Assembly: GCF_001812805.1 (NCBI RefSeq)
Contig: NZ_KV810437.1
Location: forward strand, 1 to 64,000
DNA from: Corynebacterium sp. HMSC078H07
GTDB taxonomy: Bacteria; Actinomycetota; Actinomycetes; Mycobacteriales; Mycobacteriaceae
Length of the DNA stretch: 64,000 bases
Reading direction: 5' to 3'
The notes below the pieces were generated by a model that did no database searches, was not told the origin of the DNA, and worked only from the letters and a program-made list of their open reading frames with translations. This document shows, one piece after another, positions 25,760 through 35,109 of the stretch (its first letter is position 1; every line of letters begins with the position of its first letter). A program made the position numbers and the translations under genes.

Positions 25760-26776
25760 TTAGTTCAGCCCCGCGTAGGAGTGCAGGCCGGAGACAACCA
25801 TGTTGATGAAGAACAGGTTGAAGACCATCAACAGCATCGCCGCGATGTTGAGGTACGGGGCAGCTCTGCGAAACGCCGGGGTGGCGCGGGCATGCAGGTA
25901 GGCAGCGTAGAGGATCCAGGTGGCGAAGGAGACAGTTTCCTTCGGGTCCCAACCCCAGTAGCGGCCCCACGCGGACTCCGCCCAAATAGCGCCCAGCACA
26001 ATACCCAGACCCAAAGTCGGCAGGGTCACCACTCCTAGGCGGTAAGCCAGCTGATCCAACTTCTTTGCGGAGGGCAGCGGGCGGGCAATCGCGCCGAAGA
26101 AGCCATGCTCTCTTCCCTTGCCCTGGTGCACGCGCAGCACACTGAGCAGAGAGGCAATACCGGAGACGATGCCGATGGAGGCACCAAGCGAGACCACGGT
26201 GACGTGGATCGGCAGCCAGTGAGACTGCAGCGCCGGCACCACGGGGGCGGACTCCGCATACAGCTTCGTGGAGCCGTAGAACATGAGCGCCAGGATCGGG
26301 GTCAGCAACCATGGCCACAAGGTGCGCCACTCCTTGCGCTGCATCGCGATGGTCGCCACCACCATGACGCCGGCAGTCACCATGAGCACGTACTCGTAAA
26401 GATTGCCAAACGGGAATCGGCTGGTGGCCAGCCCGCGCAGCACAATCGCCGCTAGGTGCAAGGCAATACCCAGCCACAGCAGCATCTGCGTCATTCCGCC
26501 GAGCTTGTCCGCCTTCTCCTGCTTCTTGGCAAGGTCGGCGTCCTCGCTAAGGCCGGCCGAGGGGGCGTCGTCAAGCACCGCGTCACCTGCCGGGCCGCCG
26601 ACAGTAGCCAGCTCGCGCTGCTGGGCCACGGCGGCAGAACGCGCGCGCAGGCCCTCAATGATGCCCTGCATGCGGCCGTAGTAGACCAAGGACAGCACCA
26701 GCGCGAGGGCGTAGATGACGAACGCGGTCTGGACGGCGATGTCGGAGAAGTTGGACAGATTCTGATCAATCTGCAT
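25760..26776 (-). CDS. ccsB: System II cytochrome c biogenesis protein CcsB (ResC)
   Basis: CcsB (also called ResC or CcsA) works with ResB to export haem and attach it to apocytochromes on the outer membrane face. The 338-residue polytopic protein has the WWD haem-handling motif as WGRYWGWDPKETVSF near residue 280. Conserved flanking histidines are also visible, for example in SHWLPIHV. The helix count is about eight. The gene follows resB by 125 bases and completes the resA-ccdA-resB-ccsB set. Confidence 0.93.
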   Translation of the reverse strand: MQIDQNLSNFSDIAVQTAFVIYALALVLSLVYYGRMQGIIEGLRARSAAVAQQRELATVGGPAGDAVLDDAPSAGLSEDADLAKKQEKADKLGGMTQMLLWLGIALHLAAIVLRGLATSRFPFGNLYEYVLMVTAGVMVVATIAMQRKEWRTLWPWLLTPILALMFYGSTKLYAESAPVVPALQSHWLPIHVTVVSLGASIGIVSGIASLLSVLRVHQGKGREHGFFGAIARPLPSAKKLDQLAYRLGVVTLPTLGLGIVLGAIWAESAWGRYWGWDPKETVSFATWILYAAYLHARATPAFRRAAPYLNIAAMLLMVFNLFFINMVVSGLHSYAGLN

Positions 26777-26901
26777 GGATGAGAAACCTTGCCTTCACAG
26801 TGCTAACGAAAGTGCTCACTCAACGGAGAGATGAATAGTGCTCATAAGGCTACCCCTCTTACCTGACAGCATCCAACTTTTGACTGATAGGTTGCTCACC
26901 T

Positions 26902-28533
26902 TTAGTCGGCGGAGTACAGCACATCTTCCTCCACCTCATCCGGGTCCGGCAGCTCGAGAAGCTCGCGGTGCAACGCGTAGAACTCTTCGGACCAGCCGGC
27001 GCGGTCGGTGCGGGCAAGGCCACCCATCTCAATGTCGGTGCCACCATCAGCTGCCGGGCGGATACGTACCCACACGCGGCGGCGCTTAATCACCAAAGAA
27101 CCAACGAGGGAGACCAACATAACGAGCGCGGACACCAGGACCCATCCCTGGAAGGGGTCATAGGAAATCTGGTAGTTCGCAAACTCGGAGGCGCCGTCGA
27201 AGCTGATCTTTGTGCCATCATCGAGCGTGACTGACTCGCCCTGGGTGAGGTTGACGCGGTCAATCTTCTGCAGCTGGCCCGACTGGAGGAGGCTGGGGTC
27301 AAGGGAGAAGAAGCTCTGGGGACGTCCCGTGTCCAAACCGGCATCGCCGCGGTAGATATCGATAGCCACGGCCGGATCATTCATTGCCGGGAAGGAAGAC
27401 TGCAGGAGCTTTCCGTTTTCGCCCGACCACTCAGCAGTAGGGGCAAAGAGCCCCTGAATGGCAATCTGGTTCTGGCGGCGCTCATACAAGTCCGGGTACA
27501 TGCCCGCGGGCGGGTCGAAGCGCATCGCGCCCGAGGACAGGAAGTAGGTCATGTCGTTGGGCTGGAATTGGATGGTCTGCGTGCGCTTTTCGCCATTGGG
27601 CCACTCCACCGTCATTGTCGGCGCAAATCCGTGGCCCTGAAGATAGACGCGGTTTTTCTCAATGCGCAGCGGATGGTTGACTTGGAGTTCGTAGTCCTCC
27701 CAGGTCTCCGGGTCGGTAAAGATATCGTCACCGGCAGCATAGGACACGTTGGAGGTAAACATCTCTGCCTGGCCATTCGGCAGGTAGTCCGCGGTGAAGT
27801 CGTGTGCCAGGAAGCAGAAGGGGTGCAGCCCAGTGCCGTCGAAAAGCGGGCCCGCACGGAAGGAGTCATACACAGAGGTAGAGGTATTACAGAACTCCGT
27901 GGACTGCGTCTGTTCCTGGGTCTCGCCGCGAGAGTTCTTCTCCGTGACCACGATGACCTGGCCTTCGTAGGTGACCAGACGGCCGGCCGCCATGGTGAGC
28001 AGGATGGCCACGAGAGCGATGTGGAAGATGAGGTTGCACAGTTCACGGGCATAACCGCGCTCCGCAGAGAAAGACTGCGCACCCGCGCGGTCCTCCTCCG
28101 GAGATACCTCCAAGACGCGCCACTTCTTCAGCATGGTCGTCGTCGCCGCGGCGATCTCCTCCGGGGACTTCTCTGAGTGCCCGGTGGCGTTGAGCGGCAT
28201 CTTTTCCAGGTACTTCGGCGCGCGCGTAGGCGGGGTCTTCCACGCCTTGTAGTGATCCCAGGAGCGCGGGATGATGCAGCCCACCAAAGAAATCATGAGC
28301 AGAACGTAAATGGCCTGGAACCAGACGGAGGAGAAAACATCGAAAAGCTGTAGCTTGTCGTAGATTTCCGCCACCTTGCCGTTTGTTGCGATGAAGTCAT
28401 CGACGTTGCTCTCATTGAGGGCACGCTGCGGCAGGAGGGATCCAGGGATCGCGGCGATGGCCAGCAGGAAGAGCAGCGCTAGTGCAGTGCGCATGCTGGT
28501 CAGCCAGTGCCAGGCCTTGCGGATGTACCTCAC
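26902..28533 (-). CDS. resB: System II cytochrome c biogenesis protein ResB
   Basis: ResB pairs with CcsB as the haem lyase and exporter. The 543-residue protein has three helices near the N-terminus (TALALLFLLAIAAIPGSLLPQ; FQAIYVLLMISLVGCI; LIFHIALVAILLTMAAG), a large external domain, and a last helix (WVLVSALVMLVSLVGSLVIKRR) before a cytoplasmic tail. Length and topology match the family. It lies 14 bases downstream of ccdA. Confidence 0.93.
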   Translation of the reverse strand: MRYIRKAWHWLTSMRTALALLFLLAIAAIPGSLLPQRALNESNVDDFIATNGKVAEIYDKLQLFDVFSSVWFQAIYVLLMISLVGCIIPRSWDHYKAWKTPPTRAPKYLEKMPLNATGHSEKSPEEIAAATTTMLKKWRVLEVSPEEDRAGAQSFSAERGYARELCNLIFHIALVAILLTMAAGRLVTYEGQVIVVTEKNSRGETQEQTQSTEFCNTSTSVYDSFRAGPLFDGTGLHPFCFLAHDFTADYLPNGQAEMFTSNVSYAAGDDIFTDPETWEDYELQVNHPLRIEKNRVYLQGHGFAPTMTVEWPNGEKRTQTIQFQPNDMTYFLSSGAMRFDPPAGMYPDLYERRQNQIAIQGLFAPTAEWSGENGKLLQSSFPAMNDPAVAIDIYRGDAGLDTGRPQSFFSLDPSLLQSGQLQKIDRVNLTQGESVTLDDGTKISFDGASEFANYQISYDPFQGWVLVSALVMLVSLVGSLVIKRRRVWVRIRPAADGGTDIEMGGLARTDRAGWSEEFYALHRELLELPDPDEVEEDVLYSAD

Positions 28534-28547
28534 GAAAAAATCTCTCC

Positions 28548-29366
28548 TTAAATCAGCGTCGTGCCGTTGGACTCAGACCATGCCACAGTCCACTGGCGGA
28601 TGGCGTTGATAAAGCTCTCCCACAGGCCGGTCAGCAAGGCTAGGCCCACGAGGATCATGGCGATGCCACCAATAATCTGGATGGCACGGGAGTGTTTGCG
28701 CATCCAGGAAATGGTGCGCATGGCTTTGGCCGAACCAAGTGCCACGAGCAGGAAGGGCAGGCCCAGGCCCAGGCAGTATCCAATTATGAGGATGGTGCCG
28801 CGCAGCGCCGTCGTGCCCTCAGTGCCTACAGACACGGAGAGGATGGCAGCCAGCGTGGGCCCAAGGCAGGGAGTCCAGCCCAGCGCAAACACTCCTCCGA
28901 GCAGCGGGGCGCCGAGCCAGGTGGTCCAGCGCTTCGGCGCCATGCGCGTATCTTTCTGAAGCACCGGCACCACGCCCATGAACACCACGCCCATGAGGAT
29001 GGTGATGATGCCGCCAGCGCGCATGAGGATGTCCGCGTTGAGCGTCAGCGCCGAGATGGCACCGAAGACGGACACCGTGGCGAGCACGAAGACGACGGTA
29101 AAGCCCAGCACAAACAGTGCTGCGGCAACGACGACGGCCCATTGCCTGCGCTTGCCGACGCCCACCCCCAACTCCTCGTCATAACTCACCTCACCGCCGA
29201 CCACGGAGGCAAGGTAAGACATGTAGCCGGGCACGAGGGGGATCACGCAGGGCGAGGCAAAGGACACGAGGCCCGCTGCGGCAGCAGCCAAGATACCGAG
29301 GAGAAGTGGGCCGGCCGTGGCGGCTTCGGCAAAGCTTTGCCCCAGCCCGTCAGCAGCAAGGATCAC
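28548..29366 (-). CDS. ccdA: Thiol-disulfide electron carrier CcdA
   Basis: CcdA passes reducing equivalents from cytosolic thioredoxin across the membrane to the TlpA/ResA-type protein, keeping apocytochrome cysteines reduced. The 272-residue protein has six helices and the two functional cysteines in SFASPCVIPLVPGY (Cys40) and GWTPCLGPTLA. Its ATG overlaps the tlpA/resA stop by four bases, showing coupled translation. Confidence 0.94.
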   Translation of the reverse strand: MILAADGLGQSFAEAATAGPLLLGILAAAAAGLVSFASPCVIPLVPGYMSYLASVVGGEVSYDEELGVGVGKRRQWAVVVAAALFVLGFTVVFVLATVSVFGAISALTLNADILMRAGGIITILMGVVFMGVVPVLQKDTRMAPKRWTTWLGAPLLGGVFALGWTPCLGPTLAAILSVSVGTEGTTALRGTILIIGYCLGLGLPFLLVALGSAKAMRTISWMRKHSRAIQIIGGIAMILVGLALLTGLWESFINAIRQWTVAWSESNGTTLI

Positions 29367-29962
29367 TGTTCCTTCTCCAGCTCGTCAACGACCTCGAGAA
29401 CCATGTCCTCTGTGATCTCAGTCAGGAAGACCGCCGCCGGGCGGTGCTGCTTATCCAACACAATGGTGGTGGGCACTACGGACGTCGGTACACCGCCGAG
29501 GGCTGCGGCCGTCTTAAACGGCGGGTCGTAGATGGAAGGGTACTCCAAGCCGTTATCGGCCATGAAGTCCCTGGAAATCTCCGGGTTAAAGTCTCTGACG
29601 TTAATACCCAGCACGGTGCCGATGTTGCGCTTCTGCAGCTCTGTGTGAATCGCCTGCAAGTCATCTGATTCCGAGCGGCACGGCGCACACCACTGGCCCC
29701 ACGAGTTGAGCACGACGATCTGATCCTTAAAATCCGAGAGCTTGATCGTCGTGGACTCATCCCGCAGGTCTTCACCGGAGAAATCCTTCAGTGGTTTACG
29801 GTCAGCTTCGTCGTAGCGAATGGTGGTCTGGCCACCGGGAGAGATGAATTGGAAGGTGCCGCCGGAGGCCACTGCGTTCTGCGAATTCTCCTCGTTCTGC
29901 GAGCAGCCAGCAAGGGCCAGCGCGGCCACGACTACTGCGGCACCAATCTTGAGGCCCCGCAT
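29363..29962 (-). CDS. resA: TlpA/ResA-family thiol-disulfide oxidoreductase, lipoprotein
   Basis: A 199-residue thioredoxin-fold protein that would reduce the CXXCH cysteines of apocytochromes. The signal peptide ends in LAGC (Cys20), so it is probably lipid-anchored. The active site reads WCAPC (Cys92, Cys95). I chose the ATG at 29962, which overlaps the stop of the upstream phosphatase as TAATG. An upstream in-frame start would overlap that gene extensively. Confidence 0.92.
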   Translation of the reverse strand: MRGLKIGAAVVVAALALAGCSQNEENSQNAVASGGTFQFISPGGQTTIRYDEADRKPLKDFSGEDLRDESTTIKLSDFKDQIVVLNSWGQWCAPCRSESDDLQAIHTELQKRNIGTVLGINVRDFNPEISRDFMADNGLEYPSIYDPPFKTAAALGGVPTSVVPTTIVLDKQHRPAAVFLTEITEDMVLEVVDELEKEQ

Positions 29963-30570
29963 TAGATGTCCTGCGCAGGAGAAGAATAGAAGATGTCCAC
30001 GATCTCGCGGTCGCGGTAGACCAGCGAGGTCACCGACGCCAAGTCGCACTCACGGTCCCACGGCGCATGTGCCAGGCGCTTGCCCAACACCGTGCGCTGC
30101 ACCATCACGATGGGCAGCTGGTGAGACACCACGATGGCCTCATGGCCCTCAGCCTTGGCGCGGGCGCGCTCGGCGGCATCCATCATGCGCGCGGCAATCT
30201 GCTCGAAAGGCTCGCCCCAGGAGGGCTTGAGCGGGTTGACCATGAGCGGCCAGCGCTGCGGGTTCCACAGCTGCGAGTTCCAGCCCTTGGTGCGCAGGCC
30301 CTCGAAGCGGTTGCCTGATTCGATGACGCCCTTATCGACGTCCACCTCAAGCCCCGTCACCTTCGCAATCGGTTGCGCCGTTTCCTGCGCGCGCTGCAGC
30401 GGCGATGCCGCCAGGTAGGTGACGTCGTGGCCTTCGAAGGCCTGCGCGGTGCGTGCCGCCATGGAATGTCCGCGGGAGGATAGGTGGTATCCCGGGATGC
30501 GTCCGTAGAGGATCTTGTCCGGGTTGTAGACCTCGCCGTGGCGGACGAAGTGGACGATAGTGGTGGACAT
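29962..30570 (-). CDS. Histidine phosphatase family protein
   Basis: A 202-residue member of the phosphoglycerate mutase-like superfamily. It has the catalytic RHG motif (FVRHGEVYNPDK), RAQETAQPIA, a Glu in the middle region and VVSHQLPI with the second histidine. It is conserved between hemL and the cytochrome genes in corynebacteria and mycobacteria. The natural substrate is not known. It is translationally coupled to resA. Confidence 0.87.
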   Translation of the reverse strand: MSTTIVHFVRHGEVYNPDKILYGRIPGYHLSSRGHSMAARTAQAFEGHDVTYLAASPLQRAQETAQPIAKVTGLEVDVDKGVIESGNRFEGLRTKGWNSQLWNPQRWPLMVNPLKPSWGEPFEQIAARMMDAAERARAKAEGHEAIVVSHQLPIVMVQRTVLGKRLAHAPWDRECDLASVTSLVYRDREIVDIFYSSPAQDI

Positions 30571-30602
30571 AAGCCTGGTGGTATCCCCTCGTAGTGGTTG
30601 AT

Positions 30603-31931
30603 TTACTGCGGGCGCTGCGCACTCGCGGCGGCCTGGGCGGCCGGCGTCAGCGCGGCCTCGATTACCTCAAAATCATTGTCCGTCAGCGCATCGGACACAA
30701 ACCACGTCTCAAACGCTGACGGCGGAACGTAGACGCCGCCCTCCAGGAGAGCGTGGAAGAAAGGTGCAAAACGCCAGGTATCGGCCGCCTGCATGTCGGC
30801 AAAGTTGTGGCCTTGGCCCTCCGCAAAGCGAATGGAGAACATCGACTCTGCTCGCTGAATGTGGTGCGCCACGCCCGCAGCATCAAGTGCCTCAGTGATG
30901 AGACCGGTGAGGCGGTCAGCATTGGCCTGCAGGCGCGGGTAGAGCTCTTCGTTGGCCAACTCCAAAGATGCCAGGCCAGAGGCCATAGCGACCGGGTTTC
31001 CGGAAAGGGTTCCTGCCTGGTAGACGGGGCCCGCCGGCGCCAGCGATGCCATGACATCAGCGCGGCCACCGAAGGCAGCGGCCGGAAGACCACCGGAGAC
31101 CACCTTGCCGAAGGTCACCAAGTCACCAGCCACGCCATCGACCCCGAACCAGCCCTTGTGGGAGGTGCGGAAACCGGTCATGACTTCGTCGAGAATAAGC
31201 AGGGCGCCGTCGGCATGCGCAATCTCCTTGAGTGCCGCATTAAAACCCTCCTGCGGAGCAACCGTGCCCATGTTGCCGGCAGCAGCCTCGGCGATGATGC
31301 AGGCAATCTCCCCTGGATGCGCGGCGAAAGCTTCGCGCACGGCATCGAGATCGTTGTACGGGACGACGATGGTGTCAGCAGCCGAGGCTCCAGTCACGCC
31401 CGGGGAATCCGGCAGCGCAAAAGTAGCCACGCCGGAGCCTGCCGACGCCAACAGCGCATCCACATGGCCGTGGTAGCAGCCTTCAAACTTGAGGACCTTC
31501 GCGCGGCCAGTAAACCCGCGGGCAAGGCGCACAGCAGACATCGTTGCCTCAGTACCGGAGTTCACCAGGCGAACCTGCTCGGCGGCAGTGCGCTCCACGA
31601 TGCGCTCCGCCAACAACGTCTCACCTTCAGTAGGCGCGCCGAAGGAAAGGCCATCGGCAGCCGCCTTCTGCACTGCCTCCACGATGGCGGGGTGAGCATT
31701 GCCGTGAATCATCGGGCCATAGGAGCTCACCAAGTCGACGTATTCGTTGCCATCGATATCCCACAAACGGGACCCCTCGCCGCGGGCGATAACGCGGGCT
31801 TGGCCGCCCACGGAGCCGAAGGCACGGACCGGGGAATTCACACCGCCCGGGGTGACCTTGGTGGCGCGGTCAAACCACTGGGCGGACTGAGTCGTATTCT
31901 GGGAGGAATTCTGCTGGCTAGAGTTAGGCAT
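30603..31931 (-). CDS. hemL: Glutamate-1-semialdehyde 2,1-aminomutase
   Basis: HemL, a PLP enzyme, converts glutamate-1-semialdehyde to 5-aminolevulinate. The 442-residue protein shows the PLP-lysine region [31 protein letters not shown] and [13 protein letters not shown]. The ATG at 31931 lies exactly seven bases after TACAAT, so the message looks leaderless. An alternative ATG at 31940 lies inside that box. HemA, the partner that makes the substrate, is encoded at 49.8 kb. Confidence 0.95.
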   Translation of the reverse strand: MPNSSQQNSSQNTTQSAQWFDRATKVTPGGVNSPVRAFGSVGGQARVIARGEGSRLWDIDGNEYVDLVSSYGPMIHGNAHPAIVEAVQKAAADGLSFGAPTEGETLLAERIVERTAAEQVRLVNSGTEATMSAVRLARGFTGRAKVLKFEGCYHGHVDALLASAGSGVATFALPDSPGVTGASAADTIVVPYNDLDAVREAFAAHPGEIACIIAEAAAGNMGTVAPQEGFNAALKEIAHADGALLILDEVMTGFRTSHKGWFGVDGVAGDLVTFGKVVSGGLPAAAFGGRADVMASLAPAGPVYQAGTLSGNPVAMASGLASLELANEELYPRLQANADRLTGLITEALDAAGVAHHIQRAESMFSIRFAEGQGHNFADMQAADTWRFAPFFHALLEGGVYVPPSAFETWFVSDALTDNDFEVIEAALTPAAQAAASAQRPQ

Positions 31932-31938
31932 AGCCCAC

Positions 31939-31944
31939 ATTGTA
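31939..31944 (-). promoter_or_regulatory. -10 box of a probable leaderless hemL transcript
   Basis: TACAAT on the minus strand ends seven bases before the hemL ATG, placing the likely transcription start at the A of the start codon. No ribosome-binding sequence is present between them. Confidence 0.5.
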
Positions 31945-32141
31945 TCGGTTTTAGCCCTATACAAAAGTTTGAGTCGCCTCATGCCCCACGGTCGCTCATC
32001 CAGAGCTTCGCATATGCCCTCGACGCGCTCGCGCTGCGCGCACGCTACCGTGGCGCTATGCTGGCAGCACACTGTTGATTTCGCCTTCCCTTTTCAGCGC
32101 TGGGGTGCGCTGTGGAGAGGCACTACTTGAGGGGGATTCCC

Positions 32142-32615
32142 ATGGCATCGCGCCGTTTTCTTATCATTCTTGCTTGCCTTCCGCTGTCTGCCTGCGCCGC
32201 CACACAGGCAGAAACCACTCCACGAAGCGAACCCAACCGCGCCACCTCAACTCAGGCACCGTCCTGGCAGCCGAATGCCCTACCCCAACCAGTCAACCGC
32301 TTGGGCAACACCACCTCCATTGCTCCCGCCCCAGCTGAGCCGGAACAGGTAGACGAACCACCGCTTACCGCCGAGCCTCCTGCGCCTCAGATCGAAGTAG
32401 AAACCGTCACTCTCCACGCCCCAGCTCCTACTCCCGCACCAGCGCCGCGCCCGGTGCCGCCGCAGCGCCCCAAACCTCAGCTAGAACTGCCCACACCGCC
32501 GCAGATTCCCACCTCCTTCCCGCTTCCACCAGAAATTCAGCGCGGCATCGACCAGATGCCCACCCTTCCTCCGCTGCCGCGCGCAGAGGATATCCGTATC
32601 GATGTGCCCCTCTAA
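32142..32615 (+). CDS. Proline-rich lipoprotein
   Basis: A 157-residue secreted protein with a signal peptide ending in the lipobox LSAC (Cys17). The mature part is very rich in Pro and Ala, with no recognisable domain. It contains APTPAPAPRPVPPQRPKP and short Pro-Leu repeats toward the C-terminus. GAGGGGG precedes the ATG at 32142. Such Pro-rich tails often span cell wall polymers; the function is unknown. It is divergent from hemL. Confidence 0.7.
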   Translation: MASRRFLIILACLPLSACAATQAETTPRSEPNRATSTQAPSWQPNALPQPVNRLGNTTSIAPAPAEPEQVDEPPLTAEPPAPQIEVETVTLHAPAPTPAPAPRPVPPQRPKPQLELPTPPQIPTSFPLPPEIQRGIDQMPTLPPLPRAEDIRIDVPL

Positions 32616-32630
32616 AACCAGATGCCACAT

Positions 32631-32692
32631 ACGTTTCGATCAAATAGTGGCAGAAAATCACCCATTTTCGGACCCTTATTTGATCGAAACGT
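32631..32692. repeat. Palindromic intergenic repeat, copy 3
   Basis: This is a perfect 16-base inverted repeat, acgtttcgatcaaata (32631-32646) and its complement (32677-32692), around a 30-base spacer. It is the cleanest copy of the family also seen at 16060-16125 and 16145-16208. It follows the lipoprotein gene and may fold as a long hairpin. Confidence 0.7.
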
Positions 32693-32723
32693 CACCAGAC
32701 CACCCAGCCCAACGTCCTCTAGG

Positions 32724-32741
32724 GGTAGACCCTGATCTACC
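32724..32741. promoter_or_regulatory. Inverted repeat upstream of the MacAB-like operon
   Basis: A perfect repeat ggtaga-ccctga-tctacc lies about 90 bases before the adaptor gene. Its size and symmetry suit a dimeric regulator, but no regulator gene is adjacent, so which protein binds is unknown. Confidence 0.45.
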
Positions 32742-32830
32742 TCCGATATTCCCCCTCCAGGCATGACAAGGGGCGCTTTCTAGAGTTAACCTGAATCCAG
32801 TTTTATTCACGGCGTAAAGGTTAGGAATTC

Positions 32831-34438
32831 ATGAAGAAGAAAGCTCTCGGCATCACAGCAGGAGCCCTCGCGGCGGTTCTCCTCGCCGGCGGTGGTGGCT
32901 ATTACGCGCTCACCAGTGGTTCCTCTGATATCCAGTTGACTGCCGCCGACGTCACCACGGCAGCCAAAGAGGACCTCATCAGCTCCGTGTCCGCAACCGG
33001 CACGGTGGCTGCTGAGCGCGAGCTTTCCCTGACCACCTCGCTCACCGGACCTATCCAGTCCCTCGACGCCAAGGTCGGCGACCGCGTCGACGCCCAGCAA
33101 CTGCTTGGACGGATGGACACCACCGACACCGAGCGCGAGCTCGAAGCCCAGCGCACAGCACAAGAGGCAAGCAAACTGGAATCCGTCCACCAGATCGAGG
33201 ACGCCCAGCTGCAGCTGCGCCAACTGCAAGACTCCCTCGACCAAGGCCTCAACCCTGAGGTTAACAGTGCCCAGTCCGCCGTCAATTCGGCTCAGACCGA
33301 GTACGCCGAAGCGCAGAAAAAGCTCGATGAAGCCCTCGCCACCAAGGGCGACCGCCCCGAAGTTGCGGAGGCCCGCGCCGCCGTCGACCAAGCACGCACC
33401 GGCGTGCGGGACGCCGAGTCCAAGTCCTTCCAGGCAGCACTCGCCTCCATTGGCACCGCCGCTGAAGACCCCTCTGGCGTTCAGACCGCCAGTGCTATCT
33501 TGAGCTACCTCGACTCTGACGAGGCCGTGTCAGAAGCCGAGCGCCAACTGAAGGACACCGAAGACTCCTACCACCGCGTCCTCCGTGGCATCGACCGCGA
33601 GCTCGGCGAGCAGCAGCGCGCCACCTCGGCGTCCTACCAAGCGGTGTCGGATGCCGAACGTGCACTCCAGGCCAGCAACCTGGCCATTGAGCAGCAAATC
33701 GCCGCCCAATCCCAAGCGGTGAATCATGCGGTGGAAACGGCGACGTCGGCAAGCGCCAGCAACGCCAAGGAAAATGGGCCTCTTGAATACAGGCTCTCCC
33801 AAGCTGATCTGCGCTCCCCATTGGCCGGTGTCATCACCGCCGTCAACGGTCAGGCCGGCATGCCTGCTGAGGGCCCCATCCTCACCGTGGCGGATGATTC
33901 CACACTCCTGGTGAAATCCACGGTCAAGGAAGGCGACATCGCCCAGATCAAGGTCGGCGACGAAGTCACGTTCACCACGCCGTCTAGCCCCGGCAAGGAA
34001 TACAAGGGAAAGGTCAGCTTCATCTCCCCCACCGCTGAGCAGCCCATGTCCGCTGAATCCGGTGCAGGCTCCTCCAGCAGTGGTGGCGGTGGCGGCTCCT
34101 CCAAACCCGAATTCCCCGTGGATATCCGCGTCGAAGGAAACCGCGAGGGCCTGCGCCTAGGTTCCACAACGAAGGCCAAGATCATCACGGAACAAAACAA
34201 GAACGCCATCACCGTGCCGCTGTCCGCCATCTTTGAGGACCACGGAAAGAAGTCCGTTCTCGTCGTAGAGAATGGCGAAATCCACGCCCGCACGGTCACC
34301 GTAGCTACCGAGTCCGCCTTCGCCGCCGCGATTGCCTCCGGTGTGAAGGAAGGCGATACCGTCATCACCCAGGCCGATATGTACAAGGACATGGTCGGCC
34401 AGGCAGCCTCCGTCTCCGGCGCGGATGAGAACGCATGA
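32831..34438 (+). CDS. MacA/HlyD-type efflux adaptor
   Basis: A 535-residue extracytoplasmic adaptor with an N-terminal anchor (ITAGALAAVLLAGGGGYYA). Split biotinyl/lipoyl half-motifs (TGPIQSLDAKVGDRVDAQQLL and YRLSQADLRSPLAGVITAV) flank a long coiled-coil hairpin (about residues 100-320) rich in Gln, Glu and Ala. A C-terminal barrel domain follows, interrupted by a Ser/Gly linker near residue 415. The following ATPase and permease genes overlap by four bases each, making a MacAB-like tripartite exporter. The substrate is unknown. Confidence 0.87.
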   Translation: MKKKALGITAGALAAVLLAGGGGYYALTSGSSDIQLTAADVTTAAKEDLISSVSATGTVAAERELSLTTSLTGPIQSLDAKVGDRVDAQQLLGRMDTTDTERELEAQRTAQEASKLESVHQIEDAQLQLRQLQDSLDQGLNPEVNSAQSAVNSAQTEYAEAQKKLDEALATKGDRPEVAEARAAVDQARTGVRDAESKSFQAALASIGTAAEDPSGVQTASAILSYLDSDEAVSEAERQLKDTEDSYHRVLRGIDRELGEQQRATSASYQAVSDAERALQASNLAIEQQIAAQSQAVNHAVETATSASASNAKENGPLEYRLSQADLRSPLAGVITAVNGQAGMPAEGPILTVADDSTLLVKSTVKEGDIAQIKVGDEVTFTTPSSPGKEYKGKVSFISPTAEQPMSAESGAGSSSSGGGGGSSKPEFPVDIRVEGNREGLRLGSTTKAKIITEQNKNAITVPLSAIFEDHGKKSVLVVENGEIHARTVTVATESAFAAAIASGVKEGDTVITQADMYKDMVGQAASVSGADENA

Positions 34439-35109
34439 GCCGCCTCATTGAGATGCGGGGCATTGTCAAACGCTTCAACGAGGGCCTCGATAGCGAGCTG
34501 ACCGTCATCCCCGGCCTAGATTTCTCAGTGGACGAAGGCGAGTTCGTGGCCGTGGTGGGCCAGTCCGGTTCCGGTAAGTCCACGCTCATGAACATCATCG
34601 GGCTGCTCGACCGCCCCACCGCCGGCGAGTACCACCTAGCTGGCGTGGATGCGCTGGCGCTTGGCGACGACAAACTGGCCTCCTTCCGCGGCCAAAAAAT
34701 CGGTTTCATCTTCCAGAATTTCAACCTGATCGGCCGTATGTCCGCGCTGAAGAACGTGGAGATGCCCATGGTTTATGCAGGTGTTTCCGCCCACGAGCGC
34801 ACCCAGCGTGCACAGAACCTCTTGGAGATGGTCGGCATGGGCGACCGCATGAACCACCTGCCCAATGAGCTCTCCGGCGGCCAAAAGCAGCGCGTGGCTG
34901 TGGCCCGTGCCTTGGCCAACCAGCCGGATATTCTCCTAGCGGACGAGCCCACCGGCGCACTGGATTCGCAGACGGGACGTATGGTCATGGACTTATTCCA
35001 CGAACTGCACCGCACGCATGGAAAGACCATTTTGTTCATTACTCACAACCCGGAATTGGCTGATGAGTGCAGCCGCACCGTCACGATGAAGGACGGTGTT
35101 CTGTCATGA
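34435..35109 (+). CDS. MacB/LolD-type ABC ATPase
   Basis: An ABC ATPase of 224 residues with Walker A GQSGSGKST, signature LSGGQKQRVAVARAL, Walker B ILLADEPTGALD and switch FITHNPEL. The LDRPTAGEYH and NLIGRMSALKNVEMPM segments are typical of the MacB/LolD subgroup that powers mechanotransmission rather than substrate passage. It overlaps the adaptor stop and the permease start (ATGA). Confidence 0.92.
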   Translation: MSRLIEMRGIVKRFNEGLDSELTVIPGLDFSVDEGEFVAVVGQSGSGKSTLMNIIGLLDRPTAGEYHLAGVDALALGDDKLASFRGQKIGFIFQNFNLIGRMSALKNVEMPMVYAGVSAHERTQRAQNLLEMVGMGDRMNHLPNELSGGQKQRVAVARALANQPDILLADEPTGALDSQTGRMVMDLFHELHRTHGKTILFITHNPELADECSRTVTMKDGVLS

